Shown piece by piece: positions 24,553-33,735 of a stretch of DNA of 64,000 nt. The notes beneath the pieces are model-generated. The model saw nothing but the letters and a program-made list of their open reading frames with translations. It made no database searches and was not told the DNA's origin. Location: NCBI RefSeq assembly GCF_963674565.1, contig NZ_OY771430.1, positions 1,860,001 through 1,924,000 of the forward strand, given 5' to 3'. Positions within the stretch are counted from its first letter, which is position 1. Every line of letters starts with the position of its first letter. This DNA comes from an uncultured Carboxylicivirga sp. Its GTDB lineage: Bacteria > Bacteroidota > Bacteroidia > Bacteroidales > Marinilabiliaceae. The position numbers were made by a program, and so were the translations under genes.

Positions 24553-27500
24553 ATGATAAATAGTATAATATCCTTTTCGATAAAGAACAAGGCACTTATT
24601 TGGCTGATGACAATCGGCTTAATTTTGGGTGGAATATATTCCGTTAACAAAGTGCCGCTTGATGCTCTACCTGACATCACAAACAATCAGGTTTTGGTTA
24701 TTACATTAGCTCCAAACTTAGGTACAGAGGACATTGAACAGTTTGTAACCTATCAGGTTGAACTTGCTGTTGCAAACTTGCCTGACGTGGAAGAAATCCG
24801 TAGTGTTTCCAGATTTGGACTTTCGGTTGTGACCATAGTTTTTAAAGAAAGTGCCGGAACGTATCTTCCTCGGCAATTAGTTAGTGAAGCCTTAGCTGAA
24901 TTGAAGGAAAAAATCCCTCAAGGATTTGGTGTGCCTTTTATGGCTCCAATTAGTTCTGGCTTAGGTGAAATCTATCAATATACCCTTGAGGTAGAGCCTG
25001 AATTTGATACAGTTTACAACGACATGGAGCTTCGAACCATGCAAGAGTGGATTGTAAAACGACAAATGGCAATGCTGCCCGGTGTTGTTGAAGTTAATTC
25101 CTTTGGAGGTAGAGGCAAACAATATGAAGTAGCTGTGAATCCTGATAAACTTCGCAGTATGAACATAACAATATCCGATATTTTTGATGCTTTAGAAGCA
25201 AACAACCAAAATACAGGTGGAGCTTACATCGAGAAGAACTTTCAGGCAAATTTTATCAGGGGCGAAGGATTAATGCGTTCATTGGATGATATTAAAAACA
25301 CATTAGTAACTAACATTGACGGACAGCCTGTATTTGTAAGAGATGTAGCTGACGTTAAGTATGGCAGCTTTGTTCGTTATGGAGCATTTACTAAAAATGG
25401 CAAAGGAGAAGCTGTTGGAGGTATCGTGATGATGCTAAAAGGTGAAAACTCAAATGACGTAATCGAATCAGTTAAAGAGCGAATAGCATTAATACAAAAA
25501 TCATTACCCGAAGGAGTAAGTATTAAACCCTTTCTCGACCGTAGCAAACTTATTAAAAGTACAACATCAACAGTTGCTGAAAATTTATCGTTAGGGGCTT
25601 TAATTGTGATTTTTATCTTAGTCATATTCTTAGGTAATATACGAGGTGGTCTAATTGTTGCATCTACAATACCCTTGGCTTTGCTCTTTGCATTTATAAT
25701 GATGAATATTTTTGGGGTATGGGCAAATTTAATGAGCCTTGGTGCTATTGATTTTGGAATACTGGTCGATGGAGCGGTAATTATTATTGAAAGCATGATT
25801 TTCTACCTCCATAGCAAGAACTATATAGGTACTAAATTGGATAAGACCACTCGAAATGAGCTTGCTTTTAAAGCCTCCAGTAAGATGATGAATTCAGCCT
25901 TTTTCGGACAATTGATTATCCTGATTGTATTCATTCCAGTATTGGCATTACAGGGTGTGGAAGGGAAAATGTTTATACCAATGGCAATGACATTTGGCTT
26001 TGCTGTATTGGGAGTTTTAGTCTTGTGTCTAACCTATATACCAATGATGGCTGCCTCTTTTCTGCAACCTCCAAAAAATGAGAAGAAAAGTTGGGGAGAT
26101 AAAGTAGTAGGGAAAATGGAAAGCATCTATGAGCCAATAATAACTTGGGCATTAAAAAGAAGTCGTTGGGTTCTTTCAGGAGCGTTAATTCTTTTAATTG
26201 CCGGGGGATTCTTGTTCTCACGCATGGGTGCTGAATTTATACCTCAGCTTGACGAAGGAGATTTTGCGTTTCAGGCATTTCTAAAACCGGGTACATCATT
26301 AACCGAAGTGCGAAAAGCATCAACTCGGTTAGAGCAGATTGTTTTGGAAAATTTTCCTGACGAAATTGAAAGTATTCAAAGTAGAATTGGAGTGGCAGAT
26401 TTACCTATGGATCCCATGCCAATTGATATCGCTGATATTTTTGTCATATTAACACCACAAGACCAGTGGACAAGGGCAGAATCAAAGGAAGAACTGATTG
26501 ATAAGGTCCGAGAAAAGGTTAGCGTATTGCCCGGAATTAATTTTGAGTTTTCACAACCCATTGAAATGCGCTTTAATGAATTGCTGACAGGAATTCGTGA
26601 GGATGTTGCGATAAAATTGTATGGAGACGATTTGGATATTCTGGCTAATAAAGCCGAAGAAATTTCAAAAATGATTGCTGGTATTGATGGCATTGCAGGT
26701 GTAAAAGCAGAAGCAACCCGTGGCTTACCCCAAATTACAGTGAGGTACAATCGCAATAAAATGGGTAGATATGGTTTGAATATCAATGAATTGAATACAC
26801 TTATTGAAACTGCTTTTAGCGGTGGTGTAGCCGGAGTTATTTACGAAGGAGAGAAGATGTACGACTTAGTGGTGCGTTTAGATGAAGAGCATCGTACAAG
26901 TATAGATGATATTCGAAATTTATTTGTCAATTTACCCGATGGCAATCAAGTACCAATTAAGGAAGTTGCTGAAATAAGCTATCAACCTGGTCCTATGCAG
27001 ATAAGTCGTGATAATACCAACAGACGAACTTATGTAGGCATTAATGTAGAAGGAAGAGATATAAAATCTCTGGTGGCTGAAATTCAGACCACCTTGGATG
27101 AAAAACTTGAATTACCTTCGGGATATTATATCCGCTATGGAGGGGCTTTTGAAAATCTTGAAAGGGCATCAAAACGTTTAGGATTTGTTGTTCCGCTTGC
27201 TTTGGCTTTGATATTTATGTTGGTGTTTTTTGCTGTAAAGTCGTTTAAGCAAACTCTAATGATATATGTTGCAGTTCCATTTGCTGCGGTGGGTGGTATT
27301 TTCTCATTATACCTAAGAGATATGCCGTTTAGTATTTCTGCCGGAGTTGGATTTATTGTTCTGTTTGGTGTGGCTGTGTTAAATGGATTGGTATTGATTT
27401 CAGGGTTTAATGAGCTGAAAGAAGAAGGTAAACTTCACATTAATGACATCATTAAAAAGGGAGCATTAAGACGTATCCGTCCTATCTTTCTGACAGCATC

Positions 27501-28893
27501 TACAGACATATTAGGTTTTATCCCAATGGCTCTTTCAACATCGGCAGGAGCTGAAGTTCAACAACCTTTAGCAACTGTGGTTATTGGAGGTATGCTTACG
27601 TCAACCCTATTAACCTTGGTGGTATTGCCTATATTATACAGGCTTGTTCATTCGGGTAAATTAAAAATAAAAATCCCAACCCCTAATAGTGCAATCATTG
27701 GAGTAATTTTAATTGTTGGAGGTTTGGGTTTTACAGGTAGCGTTAAAGCACAAAATCCAAGTTTAACCATGCAGCAGGTTATTGATAAAGCTCAGGAAAG
27801 TTATCCTGCTATTAAAGCAGCTCAATTAGATGTTGAAAAGCAACAAGCACTTAAAGCAACTTCGTATGACTTTGGAATTACATCTATCTATACTGGAAAA
27901 GAAGAAGTTGGAAATAACTTTTCTGGCGTTCACAACCAAATTGGAATTGGACAATCAGATATGGATTTGTTTGGCATTCCGGCAAAAAACAAATTAGCCA
28001 ATGCTCGTGTTCAGCAAGCTGTTTCAAATCAAAATCTTACTAGTGTTTCAATAGAACGAGATGTAAGCATAACATGGTACAATGCTGTTTATGCTAAACA
28101 ACAATGGTTGTTGTATAAACAACTCGATAGCCTTTATGCAAATTTTCAGAAGGCAGCTGAATTAAGATATAAAACACAGCAGACCTCAAAAATAGAATAC
28201 CTATCTGCATCGGCAAAATATAAGGAATTGCAGATAAGCATAAAAAAAGCAGAAAGTAATTATATGGCAGCTTTGCAAATTCTGAATCAATATATTTTAA
28301 TGCAAACGCCGTTTGATATAGATATTAAGGACGCTGATAAGCATGTTTTTATTGCGCCTTCAGTAACTGATTCTTTAAGTGAAAGTCCTATTCTTGATTA
28401 CTACGCTTCAGGTATTAATGTAGCTGAATCTGAATGGAAAACTGAAAAATCAAATTACTTGCCCAAAGTTGACTTAGAATATAAGAAACAAACTGTTGAT
28501 GGCAGTACTGGGTTTTATGGTTGGCAAGCGGGCATTTCTGTGCCATTGGTTTTCTTCTCACAAAATGGAAAAACCAAAGCGAGTAGGTTGAATTATCAGA
28601 TTGCCGAACAAAACTATGAGCAAAAACTACTAGAGCTAAAGGCTGGGTATAACCAACAAATAAGCAGGTATCTTACTTTAAAAGAAGTACTCGATTACTA
28701 TAAGAATGAAGCATTGCCATTGGCTGACGAGCAAATTTCGGCATCCAATCTGGCATATCGCTTAGGGAGTATTGACTATATTCAGTTTATTCAGAATATG
28801 GAAACCGCCATTAATACAAAGCAAGAATTCTTAAATCAACAGGTTGAGTATTTTGAATTATCGGCTCAATTAAAATTTATAACAGGTAAATAA
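24553..28893 (+). CDS. CzcA-type heavy-metal RND pump fused to TolC-like outer-membrane domain
   Basis: Residues 1 to about 1040 form a heavy-metal-efflux RND transporter: twelve membrane helices, large porter loops and the CzcA-type proton-relay motif DFGILVDGAVIIIE (Asp400, Asp406, Glu413). Those residues at this spacing are the ones needed in CzcA for divalent cations. From about 1063 a signal-like segment (SVKAQ) leads into a TolC/CzcC-like coiled-coil domain to residue 1446. Pump and outer-membrane channel are therefore on one chain, a fusion seen in Bacteroidota. The adaptor follows 19 bases later. Substrates are probably Zn, Co, Cd or Ni; the exact ion is not shown. Confidence 0.9.
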   Translation: MINSIISFSIKNKALIWLMTIGLILGGIYSVNKVPLDALPDITNNQVLVITLAPNLGTEDIEQFVTYQVELAVANLPDVEEIRSVSRFGLSVVTIVFKESAGTYLPRQLVSEALAELKEKIPQGFGVPFMAPISSGLGEIYQYTLEVEPEFDTVYNDMELRTMQEWIVKRQMAMLPGVVEVNSFGGRGKQYEVAVNPDKLRSMNITISDIFDALEANNQNTGGAYIEKNFQANFIRGEGLMRSLDDIKNTLVTNIDGQPVFVRDVADVKYGSFVRYGAFTKNGKGEAVGGIVMMLKGENSNDVIESVKERIALIQKSLPEGVSIKPFLDRSKLIKSTTSTVAENLSLGALIVIFILVIFLGNIRGGLIVASTIPLALLFAFIMMNIFGVWANLMSLGAIDFGILVDGAVIIIESMIFYLHSKNYIGTKLDKTTRNELAFKASSKMMNSAFFGQLIILIVFIPVLALQGVEGKMFIPMAMTFGFAVLGVLVLCLTYIPMMAASFLQPPKNEKKSWGDKVVGKMESIYEPIITWALKRSRWVLSGALILLIAGGFLFSRMGAEFIPQLDEGDFAFQAFLKPGTSLTEVRKASTRLEQIVLENFPDEIESIQSRIGVADLPMDPMPIDIADIFVILTPQDQWTRAESKEELIDKVREKVSVLPGINFEFSQPIEMRFNELLTGIREDVAIKLYGDDLDILANKAEEISKMIAGIDGIAGVKAEATRGLPQITVRYNRNKMGRYGLNINELNTLIETAFSGGVAGVIYEGEKMYDLVVRLDEEHRTSIDDIRNLFVNLPDGNQVPIKEVAEISYQPGPMQISRDNTNRRTYVGINVEGRDIKSLVAEIQTTLDEKLELPSGYYIRYGGAFENLERASKRLGFVVPLALALIFMLVFFAVKSFKQTLMIYVAVPFAAVGGIFSLYLRDMPFSISAGVGFIVLFGVAVLNGLVLISGFNELKEEGKLHINDIIKKGALRRIRPIFLTASTDILGFIPMALSTSAGAEVQQPLATVVIGGMLTSTLLTLVVLPILYRLVHSGKLKIKIPTPNSAIIGVILIVGGLGFTGSVKAQNPSLTMQQVIDKAQESYPAIKAAQLDVEKQQALKATSYDFGITSIYTGKEEVGNNFSGVHNQIGIGQSDMDLFGIPAKNKLANARVQQAVSNQNLTSVSIERDVSITWYNAVYAKQQWLLYKQLDSLYANFQKAAELRYKTQQTSKIEYLSASAKYKELQISIKKAESNYMAALQILNQYILMQTPFDIDIKDADKHVFIAPSVTDSLSESPILDYYASGINVAESEWKTEKSNYLPKVDLEYKKQTVDGSTGFYGWQAGISVPLVFFSQNGKTKASRLNYQIAEQNYEQKLLELKAGYNQQISRYLTLKEVLDYYKNEALPLADEQISASNLAYRLGSIDYIQFIQNMETAINTKQEFLNQQVEYFELSAQLKFITGK

Positions 28894-28912
28894 TCTTTAA
28901 AACAAGTATATA

Positions 28913-30211
28913 ATGAAATCAAAAATATTTATAGCGCTTTTAGCCATAGCAACCCTCATGTCGTGTAACTCTGAAAAAAAGAACAATCACGATGGTGAAG
29001 AAAAAGAAGAACATGGAACCGAAGGAGTAGTAATCCTGAACAAGAACCAACAAGAAGCCCTAAAATTAAAATTAGGGACTATACAAATGCGAAATTTAAC
29101 TACCGTTGTAAAAACAAATGGACAGCTCGAAGTACCGCCATCAAGCAGTGCCGATGTTACCGCTATTATTGGGGGTAATGTGAAAGCGATTAATGTTTTT
29201 CATGGCGACAAAGTAAGCAAAGGTCAATTGTTGGTTGTTCTTGAACATCCTGATTACATTGCTTTACAAGAAGAATTTGCTGAAATAGCAAGCAAACTCG
29301 AATTCATTGAAAAAGAATATGCCCGTCAAAAAGAACTGTTCGAAAGCAATGTCGGTGCAGGTAAAGATTATCAGCAAACTAAATCTGAGTATAATACCAT
29401 TAAAGCAAAATATGCAGGTTTAAAATCACGATTACAATTGCTAAATCTTTCGCCCGATAAAGTTAAAGAAGGAACAATTACAAATACAATAAATATATAC
29501 TCTCCCATTAATGGCTATGTTAATGAAGTGAATATTAAGTTGGGTACTTATGTTGATGCTAAAGACAAGCTTTTTGCAATTTCAGACAATAGTGAAATAC
29601 ACGCCGATTTTATGGTGTACGAAAAAGATGTTCATCTTGTAAAAGAAGGACAGAAAGTACATTTCACAGTATCCAATCGTCCTAATGAAGAATTTGATGC
29701 AACTGTTTTTGCTATCGGTAAAGAATTTGAATCCAGTTCAAGGGCTGTTCATATCCATGCCAAAATAAAGCAGAAAGTATCAGGTTTAATTCCGGGAATG
29801 TATATTTCAGGGCATTTACATACCGATGAGACACTTACTCAAACGCTACCAAATGATGCAATAGTAACAGAGGGTACAAAATCATTTATTTTTATTTTGG
29901 ATAACGAAGCTCTTGAAGCAAACGAAGATGAAGACCATGATGAACATGAAGGGCATAATCATGAGGCAGAAGAAAAATCTGATGAACATACAGATAAGGA
30001 TGAACATGCCGAACATGAAAATGATGAAGTACACAATGACAATGGCGAGTTAGCTTTCCGTATGGTGGAGGTTATAACCGGACTTAAAGACGATGGTTAT
30101 ACAGAAATACGACTAATTGACTCATTACCCGAAAACACACAAGTTGTATTGAATGCCGCCTATTATTTACTGTCGGATATGGGCAAAGAAGAAACTGAAC
30201 ATGACCATTAA
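28913..30211 (+). CDS. CzcB-type periplasmic adaptor lipoprotein with His-rich insert
   Basis: A lipobox (TLMSC, Cys18) anchors the 432-residue adaptor. It has the biotinyl-lipoyl and hairpin regions (about 75-185) and a beta-barrel domain of membrane-fusion proteins. Near residues 335-375 it has a long His/Asp/Glu-rich insert (repeated HDEHEGH-like motifs) that probably binds metal and may pass ions to the pump. The N-terminal linker is also His/Glu-rich. It sits between the pump and a PII-like gene, making a complete tripartite system with the OMP fused to the pump. Confidence 0.85.
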   Translation: MKSKIFIALLAIATLMSCNSEKKNNHDGEEKEEHGTEGVVILNKNQQEALKLKLGTIQMRNLTTVVKTNGQLEVPPSSSADVTAIIGGNVKAINVFHGDKVSKGQLLVVLEHPDYIALQEEFAEIASKLEFIEKEYARQKELFESNVGAGKDYQQTKSEYNTIKAKYAGLKSRLQLLNLSPDKVKEGTITNTINIYSPINGYVNEVNIKLGTYVDAKDKLFAISDNSEIHADFMVYEKDVHLVKEGQKVHFTVSNRPNEEFDATVFAIGKEFESSSRAVHIHAKIKQKVSGLIPGMYISGHLHTDETLTQTLPNDAIVTEGTKSFIFILDNEALEANEDEDHDEHEGHNHEAEEKSDEHTDKDEHAEHENDEVHNDNGELAFRMVEVITGLKDDGYTEIRLIDSLPENTQVVLNAAYYLLSDMGKEETEHDH

Positions 30212-30222
30212 AATTTGAAATT

Positions 30223-30549
30223 ATGAAAGAAATAAAAGCATTTGTAAAACCTTTTAAGGTTAACGAAATAGCACATCAGCTAATAGATGCAGGCTTCCCA
30301 AATATTACCATTTCAATGGCTGAAGGAACAGGTAATTTTCAGGGTGAAGACCCCGGAATATCAACACATTTTTCCATTTCAGATAGTCCTATTGCAAAAC
30401 TTGAATTGGTTTGCAAAGACCTTGATGAAGCAAAGATTGTAGCTATTATATCTGAACATGGGAAGACTGGAAATTCGGGGGATGGTCTTATCTATGTTTC
30501 CAATGTTGAACAAGTTTATCGTGTTAAAACAGGCGTTATAGCTGAATAA
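30223..30549 (+). CDS. PII-like signalling protein of the metal efflux operon
   Basis: The 108-residue protein has the ferredoxin-like fold pattern of PII proteins: MKEIKAFVKPFKVNEIAHQL at the start and GKTGNSGDGLIYVSNVEQVYRV near the end. The latter matches the PII signature G-x-G-D-G-[KR]-I. PII-like proteins beside CzcABC pumps are known and are thought to adjust pump activity to metal or nucleotide state. The T-loop here is short and has no clear uridylylation Tyr, so a nitrogen role is unlikely. Confidence 0.75.
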   Translation: MKEIKAFVKPFKVNEIAHQLIDAGFPNITISMAEGTGNFQGEDPGISTHFSISDSPIAKLELVCKDLDEAKIVAIISEHGKTGNSGDGLIYVSNVEQVYRVKTGVIAE

Positions 30550-30823
30550 TAAAACATGCTAATTTTTAAGGGGAGATTAAGGGAAAATACCTTCTTCCAT
30601 CACTTTAACATCAGTGAATCTAGGTTATTAATTGATTGACAATCTCTTGATTTCCCCTTTCAAAATGGAGGCTTTTTCGGAATAATTCAGAATCTAACTT
30701 TGCAATCTGGTTGCACTAACAATAGCGTATCTTTACAAAGTATTATTCAAAATTTTAATTAGAATGTATCTGAATTTTAAGAAGTAAGAACAAGTAATTT
30801 TAAATGTTTAATTAAAAATATAA
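30550..30823 (+). other. Intergenic promoter region before the DUF302 gene
   Basis: No ORF of interest is present. The region holds the second operator and its -7 element; the rest (30560-30690) shows no clear terminator or gene. Confidence 0.6.
30699..30717 (+). promoter_or_regulatory. Second Fur-type operator
   Basis: TTTGCAAT-CTG-GTTGCACT matches the perfect palindrome at 23133-23151 in 15 of 19 positions. A -7-like TATCTTTA lies at 30728-30735, at the same distance as in the first promoter, so both transcription units are probably co-regulated. Confidence 0.6.
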
Positions 30824-31288
30824 GTGATGAGTAAAATTAAAATCATTTCGTTAGTGATAATGCTTGTAAGCATACATTCATTATCTGCGCAGGGACAAGA
30901 AAATTTCTATTTCTCAAAAACAGTTGAAGGCTCATTCAAAGAAGTAACAACAAAAACAAAAGCAGTATTAAAAGAACAGGGTTTTGGAGTTATTACAGAA
31001 ATTGACATGGATGTAAAACTAAAAGAGAAGTTAACCGATATTGAGATGAAACCCTATAAAATATTAGGAGTTTGCAATCCTTCTTTTGCATATAAAACAA
31101 TGCAAATAGAAGAAAATATTGGTGTATTTCTACCGTGTAAAGCAATAGTCAAAGATATGGGTGATGGAAAGGTTGAAGTCGTAATTGTAAATCCTGCTGC
31201 ATTGATGGGAATGCTAAATAAACCAGAGCTTGTTATAATTGCCAACGAAGTCTCTGATAAATTTCAGGCAGCTCTCGAAAAATTGTAA
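30824..31288 (+). CDS. DUF302 domain protein, exported
   Basis: The 154-residue product has a signal peptide ending near SLSAQ and a DUF302 domain: SFKEVTTKTKAVLKEQGFGVITEIDM, PYKILGVCNPSFAYKTM split by a loop, and GVFLPCKAIVKD. DUF302 proteins are small heme- or metal-associated proteins of uncertain role, often beside metal transporters. It is the first gene of the second operator-controlled unit, ahead of a methyltransferase-like gene and two CDF transporters. Confidence 0.8.
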   Translation: MMSKIKIISLVIMLVSIHSLSAQGQENFYFSKTVEGSFKEVTTKTKAVLKEQGFGVITEIDMDVKLKEKLTDIEMKPYKILGVCNPSFAYKTMQIEENIGVFLPCKAIVKDMGDGKVEVVIVNPAALMGMLNKPELVIIANEVSDKFQAALEKL

Positions 31289-31311
31289 TCATTTGTGCTA
31301 AAACAGAAAAT

Positions 31312-31899
31312 ATGTATCTATTCATTTTTTATTGCGTTTTTTTAACTGCCCTGTTTATCATTCCTAGCTATATTACTTTTAAAAGGACAGGCATTAATCC
31401 CTTTCAATTTAGTAAGGAAGAGACTGCAATAAATTATGTAGGCAAAGCGTATAAACTGATTTCATTGGTAGCTTTTATTACTATTTGTATCAATGCTTTT
31501 ATGCCAAACTTGATGACTTATTTATTACCAATTGAATATCTACAAATAAAGAATCTGGTGTGGTTAGGTTTTGCACTGTTACATCTTTCTTTTATTTGGA
31601 TATTTATTGCCCAACGCAATATGGCAAACGAATGGCGTATTGGCATTGATAATAAGAACAAGGTTAACCTTATTACCAAGGGATTATTTAGCATTTCTCG
31701 CAACCCTATTTTTCTAGGTGTAATTTTAGTGTTTTTAGGTTTGTTTTTAATTATTCCAAACACAATAACAGCTATAATACTTTTTACTGGCATACTAGTT
31801 ATTCAGGTGCAAGTGAGACTTGAGGAAGAGTTTCTGTCGAAGGAGTTGGGTGAAGAATACGGTTTATATATGAAGAAGACAAAAAGGTGGTTAATATAA
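31312..31899 (+). CDS. ICMT/PEMT-like membrane methyltransferase
   Basis: The 195-residue protein has four to five membrane helices. The C-terminal signature of isoprenylcysteine carboxyl methyltransferase-like proteins is present: NEWRIGI, GLFSISRNPIFLG, then EEEFLSKELGEEYGLYMKK. These bacterial relatives are often near metal efflux genes, and their substrates are unknown. It lies 23 bases after the DUF302 gene and 11 before the CDF gene. Confidence 0.75.
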   Translation: MYLFIFYCVFLTALFIIPSYITFKRTGINPFQFSKEETAINYVGKAYKLISLVAFITICINAFMPNLMTYLLPIEYLQIKNLVWLGFALLHLSFIWIFIAQRNMANEWRIGIDNKNKVNLITKGLFSISRNPIFLGVILVFLGLFLIIPNTITAIILFTGILVIQVQVRLEEEFLSKELGEEYGLYMKKTKRWLI

Positions 31900-31910
31900 C
31901 AACTTAAATT

Positions 31911-32816
31911 ATGGCACATTCTCACGACCACTCGCATGGTCACATTCCATCATCAGGTTCAAATCACAATAAAGCCTTCGCCATTGGTATTGGTTTGAAT
32001 ATCGCTTTTGTCGTAATTGAATCTTTTTATGGAATTATAGCAAATTCATCTGCTTTGTTAGCGGATGCAGGTCATAATGCAAGTGATGTACTAAGCTTAA
32101 TATTTGCATGGTTTGCTATTTGGTTAGCATCCAAAAAACCAAAAGGAAGATACACTTATGGTTTTAAGAAAACAACCATTTTAATATCAGTATTAAATGC
32201 GTTCCTGCTTTTTGGAGCTGTAATTGTGATTGGTTGGGATGCTGTTGACAAATTAATAAACCCTGAACCTGTCGCTGGCACTCAGGTTATGATTGTTGCA
32301 GGAATTGGAGTTGTAATTAATACCATTACTGCCCTTATGTTTTTAAAAGGTCAAAAAGATGATTTAAACATTAAAGGAGCTTTTCTTCACATGGCTGCTG
32401 ATGCAGGTGTCTCGTTAGGTGTGGTAATATCAGGTCTATTGATTTTGAAAACTGGTCTGCAATGGATTGACCCTATTATGAGTTTCATCATTATTCTGGT
32501 AATATTATGGGGTACATGGAGACTATTCACTGAATCAATTAGTCTTGCATTAGATGCCGTACCAAAGAATATAGATTTAGACGAAGTTAAAGCGTCCATA
32601 CTTAATCATGATGAAGTTGAAGCCATACATGATTTGCACATTTGGGCAATGAGTACATCTGAAAATGCCCTGTCTGCTCACTTGATTGCACCTCATGCTA
32701 ATCAAGATAAACTATTGAATGACATTCAAAATATAGTTTCAAAGCAATACAGTATAACGCATTTAACGATACAAATAGAAAAAGATAACTCACAATTAAA
32801 TTGTAAGGAATGCTAA
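31911..32816 (+). CDS. CDF cation efflux transporter (CzcD/ZitB-like)
   Basis: The 301-residue protein starts with a His-rich tail (MAHSHDHSHGH) and has six membrane helices. It carries the two CDF metal-site motifs, LLADAGHNASDVL in helix 2 and HMAADAGVSLGV in helix 5 (HxxxD). The C-terminal cytoplasmic domain has HDLHIWAMS. CDF proteins of this type export Zn2+ and related ions from the cytoplasm in exchange for protons, feeding the tripartite pump. It overlaps the next gene by 7 bases. Confidence 0.9.
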   Translation: MAHSHDHSHGHIPSSGSNHNKAFAIGIGLNIAFVVIESFYGIIANSSALLADAGHNASDVLSLIFAWFAIWLASKKPKGRYTYGFKKTTILISVLNAFLLFGAVIVIGWDAVDKLINPEPVAGTQVMIVAGIGVVINTITALMFLKGQKDDLNIKGAFLHMAADAGVSLGVVISGLLILKTGLQWIDPIMSFIIILVILWGTWRLFTESISLALDAVPKNIDLDEVKASILNHDEVEAIHDLHIWAMSTSENALSAHLIAPHANQDKLLNDIQNIVSKQYSITHLTIQIEKDNSQLNCKEC

Positions 32817-33607
32817 AATCAAAATACCACATATCAAAAATGGATTGTCCATCCGAAGAAAACATGATACGCATGAAGTTGGATGGATTGGTGGTAATCA
32901 AGAAACTAGAGTTTGATATTGAAAATCGAAACCTAACAGTCTATCATTCTGAGAATGATGATGAAATACTTTCTCGATTGGAAGCGTTAAACTTTGGAGC
33001 GAAACTATCGAATTCCGAAACTATTGAGGAAAGCGAATTAGCATTAGAAGATTCCAATGTGCAGTCAAAACTACTTTGGTCTGTGCTTATTATCAACTTC
33101 GTTTTCTTTATAATCGAAATGACAACTGGTGTTATTTCCAAATCAATGGGTTTGGTTGCAGATTCCTTGGATATGTTAGCTGATTCATTTGTTTATGGAT
33201 TAAGCCTTTGGGCAGTTGGTTCAACTATCGTGAGAAAAAGGAAAGTGGCTCGTTGGAGTGGCTATTTTCAATTATCGCTTGCTCTTTTGGGTATTATAGA
33301 AGTTGTAAGAAGGTTCATAGGTTCTGAAGAAATGCCGGATTACCGAATAATGATAAGCGTTTCTATTTTTGCCCTTATTGCAAATGCCGCTTGCTTGGTC
33401 TTGCTTCAAAGGTCAAAAAGCAATGAAGCACACATGAAAGCAAGCATGATATTCACATCAAATGATGTAATAATAAATGGAGGAGTAATTCTTGCAGGGG
33501 TTTTGGTTTTACTTACCCAATCAAAATACCCTGACTTAATTATTGGGGCAATAGTTTTCTTGATAGTAGTAAAAGGAGCGTTTAGGATATTGAAATTGGG
33601 GAAATAA
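32810..33607 (+). CDS. Cation transporter with HMA-like N-terminal domain
   Basis: Residues 1-70 look like a heavy-metal-associated domain (KMDCPSEENMIR, with a single Cys instead of CxxC). The rest has five to six membrane helices of a CDF-related transporter (GLVADSLDMLADSFVYG; HMKASMIFTSNDVIINGG). The usual helix-5 HxxxD is changed, so ion specificity may differ from the gene before it. The 265-residue length lacks the cytoplasmic C-terminal CDF domain. It ends the operon before a strong terminator. Confidence 0.75.
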   Translation: MLKSKYHISKMDCPSEENMIRMKLDGLVVIKKLEFDIENRNLTVYHSENDDEILSRLEALNFGAKLSNSETIEESELALEDSNVQSKLLWSVLIINFVFFIIEMTTGVISKSMGLVADSLDMLADSFVYGLSLWAVGSTIVRKRKVARWSGYFQLSLALLGIIEVVRRFIGSEEMPDYRIMISVSIFALIANAACLVLLQRSKSNEAHMKASMIFTSNDVIINGGVILAGVLVLLTQSKYPDLIIGAIVFLIVVKGAFRILKLGK

Positions 33608-33670
33608 CTGTATTTATATTTTCAATAGAAAATCGTTGTTGAATATTCTTTGATGCTAGATGGTTTAAAC

Positions 33671-33707
33671 AAAAACTCCCGACTACATAAAGTAATCGGG
33701 AGTTTTT
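33671..33707. terminator. Bidirectional intrinsic terminator
   Basis: AAAAACTCCCGA (33671-33682) pairs perfectly with TCGGGAGTTTTT (33696-33707), with A and T tracts on the two sides. It separates the + strand metal operon from the convergent recombinase gene and can serve both. Confidence 0.9.
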
Positions 33708-33735
33708 AAAATTAAAATACAATTAGCTCAAACGG

